This document shows, piece after piece, positions 12,901 through 23,895 of a stretch of 64,000 bases of DNA (position 1 is its first letter; the number at the start of each line of letters is the position of its first letter). Both the position numbers and the translations under genes were made by a program. The DNA comes from Trogon surrucura. Its lineage: Eukaryota; Chordata; Aves; Trogoniformes; Trogonidae. The stretch spans positions 6,618,001-6,682,000 of the forward strand of contig CM036632.1 in assembly GCA_020746105.1 (NCBI GenBank). The letters run 5' to 3'. Below the pieces are notes generated by a model that was not told where the DNA came from, made no database searches, and worked only from the letters and a program-made list of their open reading frames with translations.

Positions 12901-15392
12901 AGGGCTCTTGCCGTCAGACAAGCTTTTGCCACAGTAATAATGCAGCAGTCTGAGGGCCTGGAGATGGTTTTGTCTGTGCAGCTTTTGTAGAGAATAACAT
13001 GCACTTGGGACCTATTACACTCCCTGGCAATTAGACGGAGCACAGCATCTCCAAAATGCCGTTGTCCATGCAAATTAATTAACCCTATACCCCTGAGACA
13101 AGTGTTATTCCTCATGTTTTGATGGCAGTGGTTAGCAACTGGCAGTGCAGGCAGCAGTGGAGACAGAACTGAGCAGTGTGCGTGTTAGCAGCCGGGGCTG
13201 GTGGAGAGAGGAAGGGGGAGTTGAGGCCACCTTTCATCCAGGCAACTCAATTCCTGTAGGACAAGTAGCTTCCAGAGGCCACATTGCAAGTGGCAAATCA
13301 GCCTCGGGGTCCCACCGATGCCTGGCTGCAGGCAACAGCCACAATATCTCTGTCCGTGCTGCATTTTTTAGGGCATTTTAATAAATTCCTCCAGGAACAC
13401 ATGCTGTAGAAAATGTGTAAGTCAAACAAACCGGAAAGCAGATCAGCTTTGCACTGTCATTTATATTGGAAGAGTGGGCATGTTAAATCCCTTTTTCCAC
13501 AAATCCCTTTCAATAAATCAGTTTTGGAGCAATGCAGCTGGTTGTCGGGTTCTTTAACAGTGCTGTACTTTTTCAATGACTCTCTGTACTGAGAGACGTT
13601 CTTGAAAGTTGTGCTAAAATAGACCAAGCAGTTTGGGAAAAGGGAGGTGTGTGTCCAAATAGCTGGAGTGAATGAGTTCATTCTATGTATAGGGGAAATG
13701 CACAGCAGGCAAAGGGTGGCCAAAATTATAGGGCCAGGTAATTTCAAAGTGTTCTTGGCTTGCTCCACAAACAGGTGTGAATCTGCTGGATGCATTAGAA
13801 GTAAGGGCAATTCAGATGGGAAGTGAGAGCCTTTGAGAAGCCCTGGGTGAGACATGGGAGGAAAGCCCAGCTCCTGCTCATTAAAATAACTGTGCTTGGG
13901 AGCTTGCTGGCTACACCTGCTCCGTCGCAGTACTGGCGCTGCTCTCTGCAGGGAACTGTCTTTTGCAAGCAGGTATAATGCCCAGAGGCACTCCCCAAAA
14001 GGATTGTGTACACACAGTGTCCCAGATAGCACACAGGGCATCGGCAATGATTTGTCTCATTGAGTACAGGCACCATAAGGAAAGCAGCGAATGGAAGTGA
14101 CGAGAAAATCGGGCAGCTCGGAGTTGTCAAAGTATCTTTCACTGGCTCCGTTCTAACAAATGACCCATCGTGGCTGCTGAGCTGGAAGGCTCCAGCCCTT
14201 CCCACCACTCTCATCCTCCTTAGGTTTGTGGGGTTTATCTTTTCACATAGCGGAGCAGAGTCCCAGGATTTTAATTTGGTTACAAATGACTTGGGAACAT
14301 TATCAGCCTGGGTTAATGCCCTTCAGGGCAAAATACCTTGGTTTCCAGTTCATTTCCATGACTCTCCATCCTGGCACAGAGGTGTTTGAGCAAGGGAAAA
14401 AGGAGGCAAGGCATCCCAGATAAATCTTGCATGATTTTGGTAAACTTCCATTTTTCTTCTCTCATTTTTGAATCTTAAAGATTTGTGTTGCATTCAGTCA
14501 CGTAACTACATGAACTAAAACTTCAGCTTGGCAAAAATTACTCCAGAGTCCTTTATTGGCATCTTTCCTGGAATGCCAGCTGTTTGAGCAAAGCAGAGAG
14601 ACCAGGCTCTGCTGATTTCCCTAACCTTGCAGATACCTGCTCCGTATTTGTTTTTTTAAGAAATAATTTAGTATACAGGTGGTTTTTGCGTTGAAAGTCA
14701 CTGTTTTTTTGTAGATTGCCAATACTGATGCGACATCAGGTTTGGATCTGACTGCTAGCACCAGGGAACTGAACTCCATTTTTAGTAACGGATGCGGTTT
14801 GAAGTCCATCTTTGAATTCAGTTGCAGGTATTTTGGGACAGGAATAAACCCAAGAACTGTTTTCCTCTGAACTGCAGTTCAAATGAAATAAGGTTCATAT
14901 CATGAATGGTGATTAGTAGAACTGATTTTATTATGACAAAAAAATCAGCAATAAAAAGTGCCAACATCAAAGCTTGTGAACATTTTCTAGGTTTGCATTT
15001 TGGAAGATAGACATATTTTCAAATGTTAGATGTTTAAAGGATGTGTAGATTCCTGATGTACAGCAGAACACAGTAAACCACTTTGGAGTCACGTGGCCAC
15101 ACTCCCCCATAATGCCACTATGCATTAATTAGCTGTACAACAGATACCTCTGCCTGAAAGTTGTATTTTTGTTTCCTCATAGTGCACTTAGAATTACCGG
15201 GGCATGTTGATTGATTCCCATTACTGAAAGCTTCTATCATGTAACATGTGTGCAAGAAAATCACCTCTAGTCGAAAGAGGAGATTAATGGGGGGAGCATG
15301 AGAGATAATGGTGATAAACCAAAAGAGGGGAGGTTCCAACTAACAAAAGAGTAAAGAAAAACCCACAAAAACCACCATTAGACCCGTCCACA
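6951..15392. other. noncoding DNA, no gene recognised
   Basis: I see no supported exon or RNA gene. The part from 11.4 to 14.4 kb is less AT-rich than its surroundings and has many open frames on both strands, the longest being 196 codons at 13457-14047 on the minus strand; none has a recognisable domain. A polypyrimidine stretch ending in AG just before 8581 (TTTTCTTTTACAG) is a fair splice-acceptor match but has no convincing exon after it. Otherwise the sequence appears unique. Confidence 0.55.
13068..13082 (+). promoter_or_regulatory. overlapping POU octamer and homeodomain core motifs
   Basis: ATGCAAATTAATTAA combines a perfect octamer (ATGCAAAT, the OCT/POU-factor site) overlapping a TAATTA homeodomain core. 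Such composite sites are common in vertebrate enhancers. The motif match is seen directly; any enhancer role is inference, and short motifs of this sort also arise by chance in a 64-kb window. Confidence 0.25.
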
Positions 15393-15549
15393 TCAGAAGA
15401 AATTTCTCAGAGAGGATGCATTTGTAGGGTTGGGCTGAGAAAACCTTGGGCAACCTAGACTGAAATCAGTGTTGTTCCTGCTCTGAGCAGGAGCTGGACC
15501 AGGCATCTCCTGATGTCCCTTCCAATGCAAACTGTTCTGTGCTTCTGCG
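15393..15549 (+). mobile_element. old CR1 3'-end fragment
   Basis: The segment around 15475-15535 is a diverged CR1 3' untranslated end: CCTGCTCTGAGCAGGAG, then GCTGGACCAGGCATCTCC, then TGTCCCTTCCAATGC. Two decayed octamers follow (GTTCTGTG and CTTCTGCG, 15534-15549). The upstream limit is uncertain; resemblance to the CR1 segment before the ORF2 end begins near 15393 but is weak. No coding frame survives. It is more decayed than the 4.96-6.95 kb copy. Confidence 0.65.
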
Positions 15550-15725
15550 AGAAGTTGTCAGTACCTGGCTTTTGACATTTAAAACCAAATGGCCAGATTT
15601 CCAGGTTTCTATTACCAGGAGTTCAGCTTTCCAATACAAATAGATCTTTTCTGCAGCAGATTTGGGAGCTAAAGTCTTCAAGGGGTGACCCTGACTGCAC
15701 TCCTACACACCTCTCTACAGCTCTG

Positions 15726-16013
15726 CATGACAACTGCATTCACTGGGTCCAGTTCTGGGGTCTCCAGCCTAAGAAAGAAGTAGAACTGCTTGAATGGGTC
15801 CAGAGGAAGATGATCAGGGGACTGGAGTACCTCCTCTGTGAGGAGAGGCTGAGAGAGTTGGGGCTGTTCAGCCTGGAGAAGAGGAGAATCCAAGGAGACC
15901 TTATGGCAGCCTTCCAGTACTACAGAAAACTTGGGGAGGGACTCTTTATCAGGGAGTGTAGTGACAGGACGAGGGGTAGTGGTTTCAAACTAAAGAGAGT
16001 AGATTTAGATTAG
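15726..16013 (+). pseudogene. CR1 ORF2 C-terminal pseudogene fragment
   Basis: Read in one frame, this encodes a recognisable CR1 ORF2 C-terminal segment: WVQFWGLQPKK matches the [10 protein letters not shown] of the 5-7 kb copy, and [25 protein letters not shown] and [11 protein letters not shown] match its counterparts in the same order. Small deletions remove residues before MIRG and within the block after GDL. The frame ends at a stop at 16011-16013, well before the normal C-terminus; CR1-like DNA continues beyond it as AGGAAGAACTTCTTCACTG. It carries no reverse transcriptase core and cannot make a functional protein. Confidence 0.85.
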
Positions 16014-16187
16014 ACGTTAGGAAGAACTTCTTCACTGTGAGGGTGGTGAGACACTGGAAAAGGTTGCCCAGAGAAGCTGTGGAAGCTTTAACAAGGCTTT
16101 GAGAAACCTCTTCTAGTGGAAGCTGTCCCTGCCCATGGTAGGGGGTTTGGAACCAAATGATCTTTAAGATCCTTTCCAACCCAAGCT

Positions 16188-16251
16188 ATTCTATGATTCT
16201 ATGATCTTACAATCCTATGATTCTGTGATTCTGTGACTCCATGATTCTATG
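16188..16251 (+). repeat. CR1 3' octamer tail, eight phased units
   Basis: Eight consecutive octamers keep an 8-base phase: three exact ATTCTATG units (16188, 16196, 16244), two ATTCTGTG units, and ATCTTACA, ATCCTATG and ACTCCATG. The tail is longer than that of the young copy (8 versus 4 units) but five of its eight units are mutated. Confidence 0.9.
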
Positions 16252-18379
16252 AATACGCACATAAGAAAACAGCCATGAATATGTGGGAATTCTCAGGTCT
16301 TCATTTCCTCTGTTCTGTTCAAAATTCTGCGAATGTTTTGCAGTGCTTGCTGTGTATGCCTCACAGATATGAATGCTTATTGCAATACGCAGTGCTGTCA
16401 GCACAACCAAAATGACAAGAAGATACCGTAAGAAGTGCCCCGCAAAATGGCGTGAAATTATTTTTCTTTCCTCAGGATACTTCTTCCCACTGAATCTACC
16501 TACCACTTTGAAAATTACACTTTCTTGCCTTTGTGACAGCTTGGATAGAAATGCAGGTAAAGCTTGAGCAGGACGAGGTCCCTGATGTTGACAAAAATGA
16601 AAGTTTTCAAATCTGAGATTCACTTGAGCAGCTGGCACAGCCAAAGGGATGCACGAAGTCCCAGTGCTATGCCAACGTGAGCATAAAAATCAGAGCGGTG
16701 ACCCGTGCCATAGGCACTTTATGCAGACCACTGCAGAGACACTAGCTAGGACACACAGCAGTGACACACAGCCAAAAAGTAGCTGGTCCCTGCAGAGCCC
16801 CAGTGCTGTCCCAGATAAAAACCCAGGCCAGGTTTCTCCCCGAGCGTCGGCTCTGCTCCGCTGCCACCCCCTGTGGCTCCAGCAGAAGTGCTGCTCTCTG
16901 AGGCCAGCTTTGTGTTGTGCTTGGCACGCTGTAAGGCCCTGAAAATAATCTCTTGTGTTAGCTGAAACCCTCTCATGCCAACTTCGTGATCCCTCTGCCA
17001 TATTTGCTGCCAGCTTTTGGTGTCAGCGCGTTGGCCCGTGTCTCAAAGCCGTTACATTTTTAATGCGGCACAATGCATACCTTCTCGCTGTGCATCCCTC
17101 TCTCACGGATGAGCAGGGCGTGTGGAGTTTGGCTAGATCATCTCTTTCCCCAGTAAAGACTGGGGACTGATGGAGAAAATGATCTGTTATCCCTCACAGT
17201 GTGTACCGAAATGGCATGTGGTAAGTCTCATTCTGATTTCTAAATTGCTGGAAAACAGCCACGGTCTCTGCTCCTCCAGCCCCATACAAACTCTTTGGGA
17301 CTGTCAGTTCTCCAAGGCCTTATTTGAACAATTCACTGTAGAATTGGAAGGGATAAGGTGATCTAAAAACACAGTGAAATTCTCCAAGAAATCCAGGAAG
17401 GTTATTGTTGGGTTTTACCATATTAAGAAATAACTCCAGTCGGTAGAAAAATGGTATCAAAGTATTGAAGAGAATTGAACAGCCATCCTTATTAAAAATA
17501 AGCTTATAATTATGATCACCAGCACAGCTTGAAGGAAAACTTGAGTAGATGTAGGAAAGCAAGTATTATTATGTTCTCCTATAATCTTCTTCTCCTAGGG
17601 GCCAGTTTTCCTTCCACCTTTGGAGAAGCCAAACATTTTGCCTAGGCTGGTTTTGCTGGGCATTGACAGAGGACCAGGCAGGAATCCTGTCTCTGGTGTG
17701 GACCAACAAAAAAGGCCCTTTAGTTGTTGGAAGGTAGAAACTGGTTTCAGTCCTGTGCTGGAAAGCAATCACAAGGCAGTTATTGAAACCAGTCTTTGCT
17801 TCGACCTGCAGAGCTTTTATGACCCCAGGGCTGCGTTGTGTGGTGCCAGTCATTGGTGTGCCAGGCACTCTGGGACCCTGAGGCATATAAATGAGTGCCG
17901 AAAGAACAAGCTTTGTAATAAGAACAAAGCTGAAGGCAACAAGAGGATGAAAAACATCACAACAGAGAAAAATAGAAAATGGATATGGCTATGGCAGAAA
18001 GCTGTGAGGAGCATCAGTGACCAGGGAGCACTGTCCAGCCAGCATTAGGCATGCACCTGCAACAACCCGAGCCAGTCATCAGCTGGAAAATGAAATAGCA
18101 TCTGGGTTTTTCTTCAGCACAGCCTGCTTTCCTGTATTCGAGCCCATCACTGAATATTTTGCTACAATGGATTAAATATCTCAGGTGGCGTTTCACTGAT
18201 AAAATGGAAACAGTGAAAGGTGTACAGTGCTGGAAAAATTCTTCTGACTCAGCATCTCAGCTGTCCTTCATAGTGTTGGTATTTTTCTACCAAATACCAT
18301 TTTGTCTCCTGAATTAAGAGATCAGTCTTAATTTTGTCCAAAGATGAGGAAGTTTTGCTATTTCCATTTTGTCTACATG

Positions 18380-18530
18380 CACAAAATAAAAGCAAACTGT
18401 AATTTATTTTTTTTTGTGGACAAAATGAGTTTGGGTTCTTTCACTTTCCTTTTGGCGTTCTTTCCCGTTGACAGCATGATTTGCACAAAATTACATTCTG
18501 TTGATAAAAATGTGCTGAAATGTCTTTCAG
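18380..18530 (-). repeat. unnamed dispersed repeat, family 1, copy a
   Basis: The minus strand of this segment resembles the plus strand of 21205-21320. Two blocks correspond in order: a TCAACAGAA-TAATT-TGT block (complement of 18482-18505) and, further on, a TGTCCA(C/T)AAAAAA block (complement of 18408-18424). In translation both give FLSTE-x-N-x-VQI, followed by LS-x-K-x-K. Similarity is about 70% by eye with an internal length difference. Related TTGTCGACA and TTTGACAAAATG motifs continue to about 18590. I cannot name the family; it could be an old DNA transposon or palindromic repeat. Confidence 0.5.
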
Positions 18531-19073
18531 TTTCATTGACTGAATGATTTGCAGTAAGAGGTTTGACAAAATGCATGTTGTCGACAGAATGAAATGGGGC
18601 GGGTGGAAGGAAGAATACACTTCAGACATATGGAGCCAGCACTTATGCACTCACTTGGTTTGTTAAAAACTCTGTTCAGAGGCTATTAGAAAGGATTTTG
18701 TGGGATTCAGAGAAGACAATAGTTACTTTGGAAAATCTCATTTGCACGGACACATCTGGCAGTGGGGAAAGGCATAAAGAAAGTTAATGGGTGCAGAATT
18801 TGGCCAGAGATCATTGCAAGTGCTGTTATACTTCTTTAGATGTCTTTCTATACAAATAAATTTCCTCCATTAAGTTTACAGATTTCCTCATTCAGCTTTT
18901 AAGGGAATACTTCTACTGGGAATGAATGAGACAGGGAAAAGAAGTATGCTGAAATTTATGAAAACATCTGTTAGAAGTTCTGAGAAAGATGCTTTTGTTT
19001 TAATCATCTAAGCAAGATTGATGGATTTTATCAGAGCTAAGTACTGAAGAGTCCCAAATGGTCTCTTTATCCC

Positions 19074-19140
19074 AAAGGCGAAGCACTTAAGCATATGCCT
19101 AAATTTGAGCATGTGAATAATGGTCTCATTGACTCCAGTG
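19074..19140 (+). repeat. unnamed dispersed repeat, family 2, copy a
   Basis: This segment matches the reverse complement of 24751-24815 at roughly 70% by eye. Shared blocks in order are CCAAA, CTTAAGCA-ATGC-TAAAT, AGCA, ATA, TCTCA-TGA and CTCCAG. The CTTAAGCAtATGC part is itself nearly palindromic. The element resembles old amniote interspersed repeats rich in TTAAGCATGTGCTTAA-like sequence, but I cannot name the family. Confidence 0.55.
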
Positions 19141-20813
19141 GAAAACACAAGTACTACAAGCTGAGTATCTTGGATTGTAAGATACTTTGGATTAGTGTCA
19201 GAATCATGACCAAATTGTACCAAAAATAATTTTGAGCATAACTTTACAAATTTATTATAGTTAGGACTAGGTGGTTTTGGTAGAGCAAATCACATTAGAT
19301 GTATGCAGCTTGTTTTGATATGGTCAAATACGTTAGGACAGAAAGACAGTTACTGATAAAACAAGATAAATATTTTTTTCAAGGAGACCTTCTTGATAAG
19401 CTTAGGTGCAGTAGCACAAAAAGGATCAACCTGGTGGGTAAGCAAAAAATCTGTTGTCCATAGTGATGTTGATTCATTTCATCCAAACTTTTTCATTACA
19501 CAATGTATTTACTGCTTTAAGTCAGTTCTGAAGTTTAACACCTTTTTTTTTTTTCCCTTAGTTGTTTCTTCACAGTAGCATCCTTTTGTTGAGCACCAAG
19601 TCTGGCTGTCAGTCAGAGAGGAGGAGGGAGAGCAAGAGTCAGATCTGAGCTCTCTTTCAGGAGTGGTTCTGTAGGTGGGGTAATGAACTGTGTCTTCTTT
19701 AATTTTTGTGAATTAAATCGTAGGTGCTAATTTTCCATTGCGATGTCCAGCTCAATTTTCTTTAAAGTTTGCTATGGGTATCAGAATATGGTGCCAAGCT
19801 ACCTTAAAATGTCATTACAGTCTATCATTCTCCTTTCAGGATGCAAGCGCCTTGATTCCACCCCCACACTAAAAAAAAATCTCACTGGCAGGAGCTGAAT
19901 CAGGGGAATAAACAGTAGTGCTTCATGTGCACATAACCAGTTCATCTCACCCTGCTGACAAAACTGATTGCATTTTTCTGTTCAAAACCCAAATGTATCA
20001 AACCAAAGGAAGGTCCTGTGCAAAGTGCTGCTTGCACAGGGACAAGCTCCTTGTGGCCAGATGTGCTGGGGCACTACAGAAGCTGAGGAGCAAAGGGGGC
20101 TGTAGTGGATCGGCTGGAGGAGAGAGGGAGTCCAGCGTGCACCTGAAATTAGAGTAGACTTTCATTGCTCTGATGTTTGTGGTCCTAAAGGAGCTGATTT
20201 TAAGGAATCACAATCTGACAGAGTGTTTAACCTGGAAGCTGGGGGAATGAGCTAAGGAAGGACTGGACATGCGAGCTGAGAGCATCTTCATGGCATCTAT
20301 CACCTGTTCTCATGAGGGGGCCGATGTTCGAGACCTTTTCAGACAGGTATTAGCCAGGTGACCAAATGCTGTCATGCTTGACTCATTCCACACTTGCACC
20401 TGGTGGCTACTGATTCCTACTGATTCCATTGCAAATGTCACTTTTGAACAGAAATGCTGTTTAATGGCATCTCAAGAGTGCAGGGATCACAGCTGCAAAC
20501 CAAAATGTTTTACAGAAATTCTGGAAATGGCATTTTTTGGCCATGAAGAGGCATCTTCTATTTTGTTACAATCTTATTTTTAGTTCTTAAATGTCGTCCA
20601 ACTTACCAAGAGTTAGAAGTGTAGACTTCTCTTCAGACAGGATGGGATGGCAGTTTATGGTATGACTTATGTACATCTTTCTGCTGAAAATTGTGTGTGC
20701 TGTCTATATTGTGCAAATATTGGTGCCTGTGTCAGGAAGACAACAGTCGAGGTTGGTTTCTGTCCATAAACTCATGAAGAAGTCAGCTAGAGGAAGGATG
20801 TAGTGCAGGTACA

Positions 20814-20879
20814 ATATATTTTTAGAAGGTCCAATATATTTGGTCCAATATAGATATGGTCTGATATATTTTTAGAAGG
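20814..20879 (+). repeat. local short direct repeats
   Basis: The 16-mer ATATATTTTTAGAAGG occurs at 20814-20829 and again at 20864-20879. Between the two lie two copies of GGTCCAATATA (20828-20838 and 20842-20852). The pattern suggests local duplication by slippage; no element is recognised. Confidence 0.8.
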
Positions 20880-21194
20880 AAATTTGCACAATCACAAAAT
20901 GATGCAAAAAAAGATTTTCCAAAGCCATGGAAAAGAAATGGGAGTAATAGAACATAGATCAAATTACTTTGATGTATATAAGCTCTAAGCTGCAGAAAGA
21001 GGTCCATCAAAGCAAAATTTACACTTGAATTTATACTACAGATTTTACTGGAAGAGGGACAATACTGCAGTAACCAAGCACAGAGCCGAGGCTTACCTAA
21101 CCATAGAAGAAGATAGATTCTGTCAGAGCATTTTCTAATTCTGTTTCCATTATCTGAGGGTGAAGCAGATGACAAATCTGTTAGTTCAGAGTGT

Positions 21195-21330
21195 TGACAC
21201 AATACACTTTTATCACTTTTTGTCAACAGAACATAATTGTGTTCAGATTACCCTGCCACAGGGGAATAGCCATAAGATCATGCTGTCCATAAAAAACAAA
21301 TGTCATGTTCTATTTCTGGGAAATCAAGAG
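21195..21330 (+). repeat. unnamed dispersed repeat, family 1, copy b
   Basis: This is the partner of the copy at 18380-18530, in opposite orientation and about 2.7 kb away. The first shared block is TTTTTGTCAACAGAACATAA at 21217-21236 and the second is ATGCTGTCCATAAAAAACAA at 21280-21299. The two blocks are closer together here than in copy a, implying an insertion or deletion between them. Nothing suggests a functional gene. Confidence 0.5.
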
Positions 21331-23077
21331 AGAAATAGGAAGAGCAATGCAAGAAAAGAAGAACCTTGAACAAACTCTACTCTTTGGACAGAGTTTTAGC
21401 TCTACAGACACCGTGATGAGGCAATTGTTCATCCAGAACTGACACGCTCAGGCCCTCATGTTAGATGCCAGGCTTCTGTGCTTCTAATGTGTTTCCCTCC
21501 CTACTACCGCATCCCACTGAATCCAAACGTTTCAGTGCTTTCTTCCAGCAATCTTCTGTAACCGATGCCAGCTATGAATCCCGAGCAGTGTGTCAACAGC
21601 AGGAATTACAGAAACCCATCAAGGAGGGAGAGCAATGCTCTGCAAGGCTTGGACCTGGTCAGCAAGTGGAGCAGCAACCCTCAGGTGAGAGGGAGGTCTC
21701 CAGTTTGAGTTACCTCCTTGACTACCTTTGTTGTTGGACTTTAGGAATCACCTTGTCAAAAACCCCTTGGGGAGATGGTATTTGTGGAGCTATCAGCTTC
21801 TCTCTCCTGAGCCGGATGGCCTCTGCCTGTGGGAGGGAAGGCACTAAATCACATCTTGCTCTGTTGCCACAGAAAATCAGTCCACCTCAGGCATCCATTT
21901 CCTAGACCAAATGCAAACTCAGCTGCAGAAACATGTTGCATTTTTTTTCAATATTACACAAAGTGAGAACTAGTCTTTTTAATAAAGCACATGGAAATAT
22001 TCAATTGGTTTTGTTCTAATGGAAGTGAAATTCTTTCCATCCATCATCTTTTCTTGGAAAACCCCAGAGACAGTTGTAATGGAAATCTGAGGGCTGAAGG
22101 GGTTTGGGGCAGGTACCAGTGTTTGTGCACGATGGACAAAGGGGATTAGTCAGGTTGGGGAGGAACTAGTATCACTTTGTACTCCCTTATGGTCCAACAC
22201 AGGTGCAGTCCCTCCTGCTTTCCTGTAGTGATTACGACATGAATCACAGAAATGCATTCAGATTTAAAAATAGAAACATATTCTTAGGGGGAAAGAAACA
22301 AATAGAAAAGCAAAATCCATTGTCAATATCCAAACTCCATCTCCCTTGGCCCAAATTTTCTTTTCTTGTAAAGTCATGTCACGTCTTACACCTTCCCATT
22401 AGTTTTTGACATGCTACTTTACCAAATGAAAGACCCAGAGGGTATGGGGGTTGCAGGAGCCTTACAAAAGAAATAATTAATCTCCACTGAGAGTAACACG
22501 CTGCCACATATCACTCAGCATTCAATCAATAGCCTTACGGAGTCAGGAGAAGTGACTGAGAAGGAAACAGGAACTAGCTTATGATGTTTGATGATAAAAA
22601 CCAAGATATTTAAAATCTCCAGTGCCCATTTGCTATGCAGTCTGCTCAGACACATTCAGTGTGATTACAGCACCCAGACAGAAGAGTGTCATCTTCTTTG
22701 CTCTTGGTGCTACTTTCATGGCAATTTAGAAAATGATCACATAGAGATGGAAATGCTGATTAGTTAACACACACAGCCTTCATGTATTCTGTTCATGCAA
22801 AGCTTTGAACTTCTGGAAGCTGTCATACTGAGAAAATGTCTATCCCATAGGTAGCTAAGATTATATTGCTGTCTATTTTTTACTGAGTGACACTGTATGT
22901 AAGCTTTGTGCATGACTGGGAGTGTCTCCAGTCTAGAGGGGCAGCCACATCTTAGATAGAGAGAAGGTGCTCATTAAAACAAGAGGCTGTTTGGAGAAAG
23001 CATCTGCCATCCTCCTCTAATTGCTGTCAGCTTTGGAAAAGGGTTGATACTATATTCAAGCCTGAAGCCCAATAGGG

Positions 23078-23262
23078 CTGTTGTGGTTTGAGTTTTCACT
23101 CCTGAAGCCCACAAAAAGGCATTTAGGCTGAGATCCAGAGTGAGAACTGACCATGGCAGCTTCCCACATGTTGTGAGTGGGTACCCGAATAAACTGTCCT
23201 TTCTATATTACCCAGCCCAATTCTCCTCTCCGACCCTGCCTGTGTCTCTTTCACAGTTGCAT
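23078..23262 (+). mobile_element. possible remnant solo LTR (weak)
   Basis: The segment begins TGTTGTGGTTTGAG, resembling the start of some avian ERVL-type LTRs. It contains GGGTACCCGAATAAACTG with a polyadenylation signal AATAAA at 23188-23193, and then a C/T-rich stretch with GACCCTGCCTGTGTCTCTTT ending near CACA. This order (TG start, poly(A) signal, pyrimidine-rich end, CA) fits an LTR. No target duplication, no second LTR and no gag, pol or env remnant is seen next to it, and it is short, so it could equally be chance. Confidence 0.25.
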
Positions 23263-23895
23263 CACACGGGGTGGAGCCTGATCTTCTGTGCCCTTTTTTG
23301 GCTCACCCAGATGCACTGAAGCTGCTGAACTGTATATTGCTTGCACAAGTGGAACAAGTCAGAAAGTGTATGAAAACCACCCAAATAATGAGAAAATCCT
23401 AGAGCTAAGAAACAGCATGCATCCTTCTAAATGGTTTGCGGGAAGCATGCAGCCACAGCAAGGAGGACAGGAGGCTGCAGCCCACTGCTTCCAGTATGTT
23501 GCACCAGCTAAGTCCCTTATCCTGTCCTAATATCTCAGCACACTCCCATTCAGTGGGACAACCAACCCTAGAGCTTCACTCTGTGAAGCAGACAGGGCTT
23601 TTTTTTTTTTGTTTCTCCATGCTTTGCATCAGGTACGAAACAAATTGTTTCATTTCCCCTTAATTTGGGTGCTGAGATATTTATATGAAAGAATGGGAAA
23701 ATGACCACACGCAGATACCCAGATGGAATTGCCACCAGCAGTAGCAAGTAGCTGGGAATTAAAACGATGCTTCAAAGAGAGAAGGGGGTAAGGTGTTGTC
23801 CAGTCACAGCTGTTCAGTCCCTCAGACAAGGCACAGAGGGTGTCTCAGGTGGGCCAGGCAGGAGGGAGGCACTAAAACATGTTTTCATCTTTGCT

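Larger units (their letters stand above)
15690..16251 (+). mobile_element. degenerate CR1 copy with ORF2 C-terminal remnant
   Basis: This is a second, separate CR1 3' end lying about 140 bases after the previous one in the same orientation. It carries the ORF2 C-terminal remnant, the conserved block GTGAGGGTGGTGAGACACTGG near 16038-16058, the 3' segment with GATCCTTTCCAACCCAAGC, and a long, partly decayed octamer tail. The 5' border is approximate. Its terminal sequence differs in type from the 4.96-6.95 kb copy, so it probably belongs to another CR1 subfamily. It is 5'-truncated and inactive. Confidence 0.88.
16252..23895. other. noncoding DNA with several diverged repeats
   Basis: No gene is recognised. 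The stretch holds T12 runs at 19543-19554 and 23599-23610, and the repeat copies listed separately. Many frames are open on both strands around 16.65-17.2 kb, with no recognisable protein. The remaining sequence shows nothing I can name. Confidence 0.55.

Noticed and set aside
13457-14047. 196-codon open frame on the minus strand
   Set aside because: No recognisable domain, poor coding character, overlapped by another open frame. A frame of this length is not unexpected by chance in 64 kb read in six frames.
17335-17365. Reverse-strand CR1 3' end (GAATTGGAAGGGATAAGGTG)
   Set aside because: Only a short partial match, and no octamers beside it.
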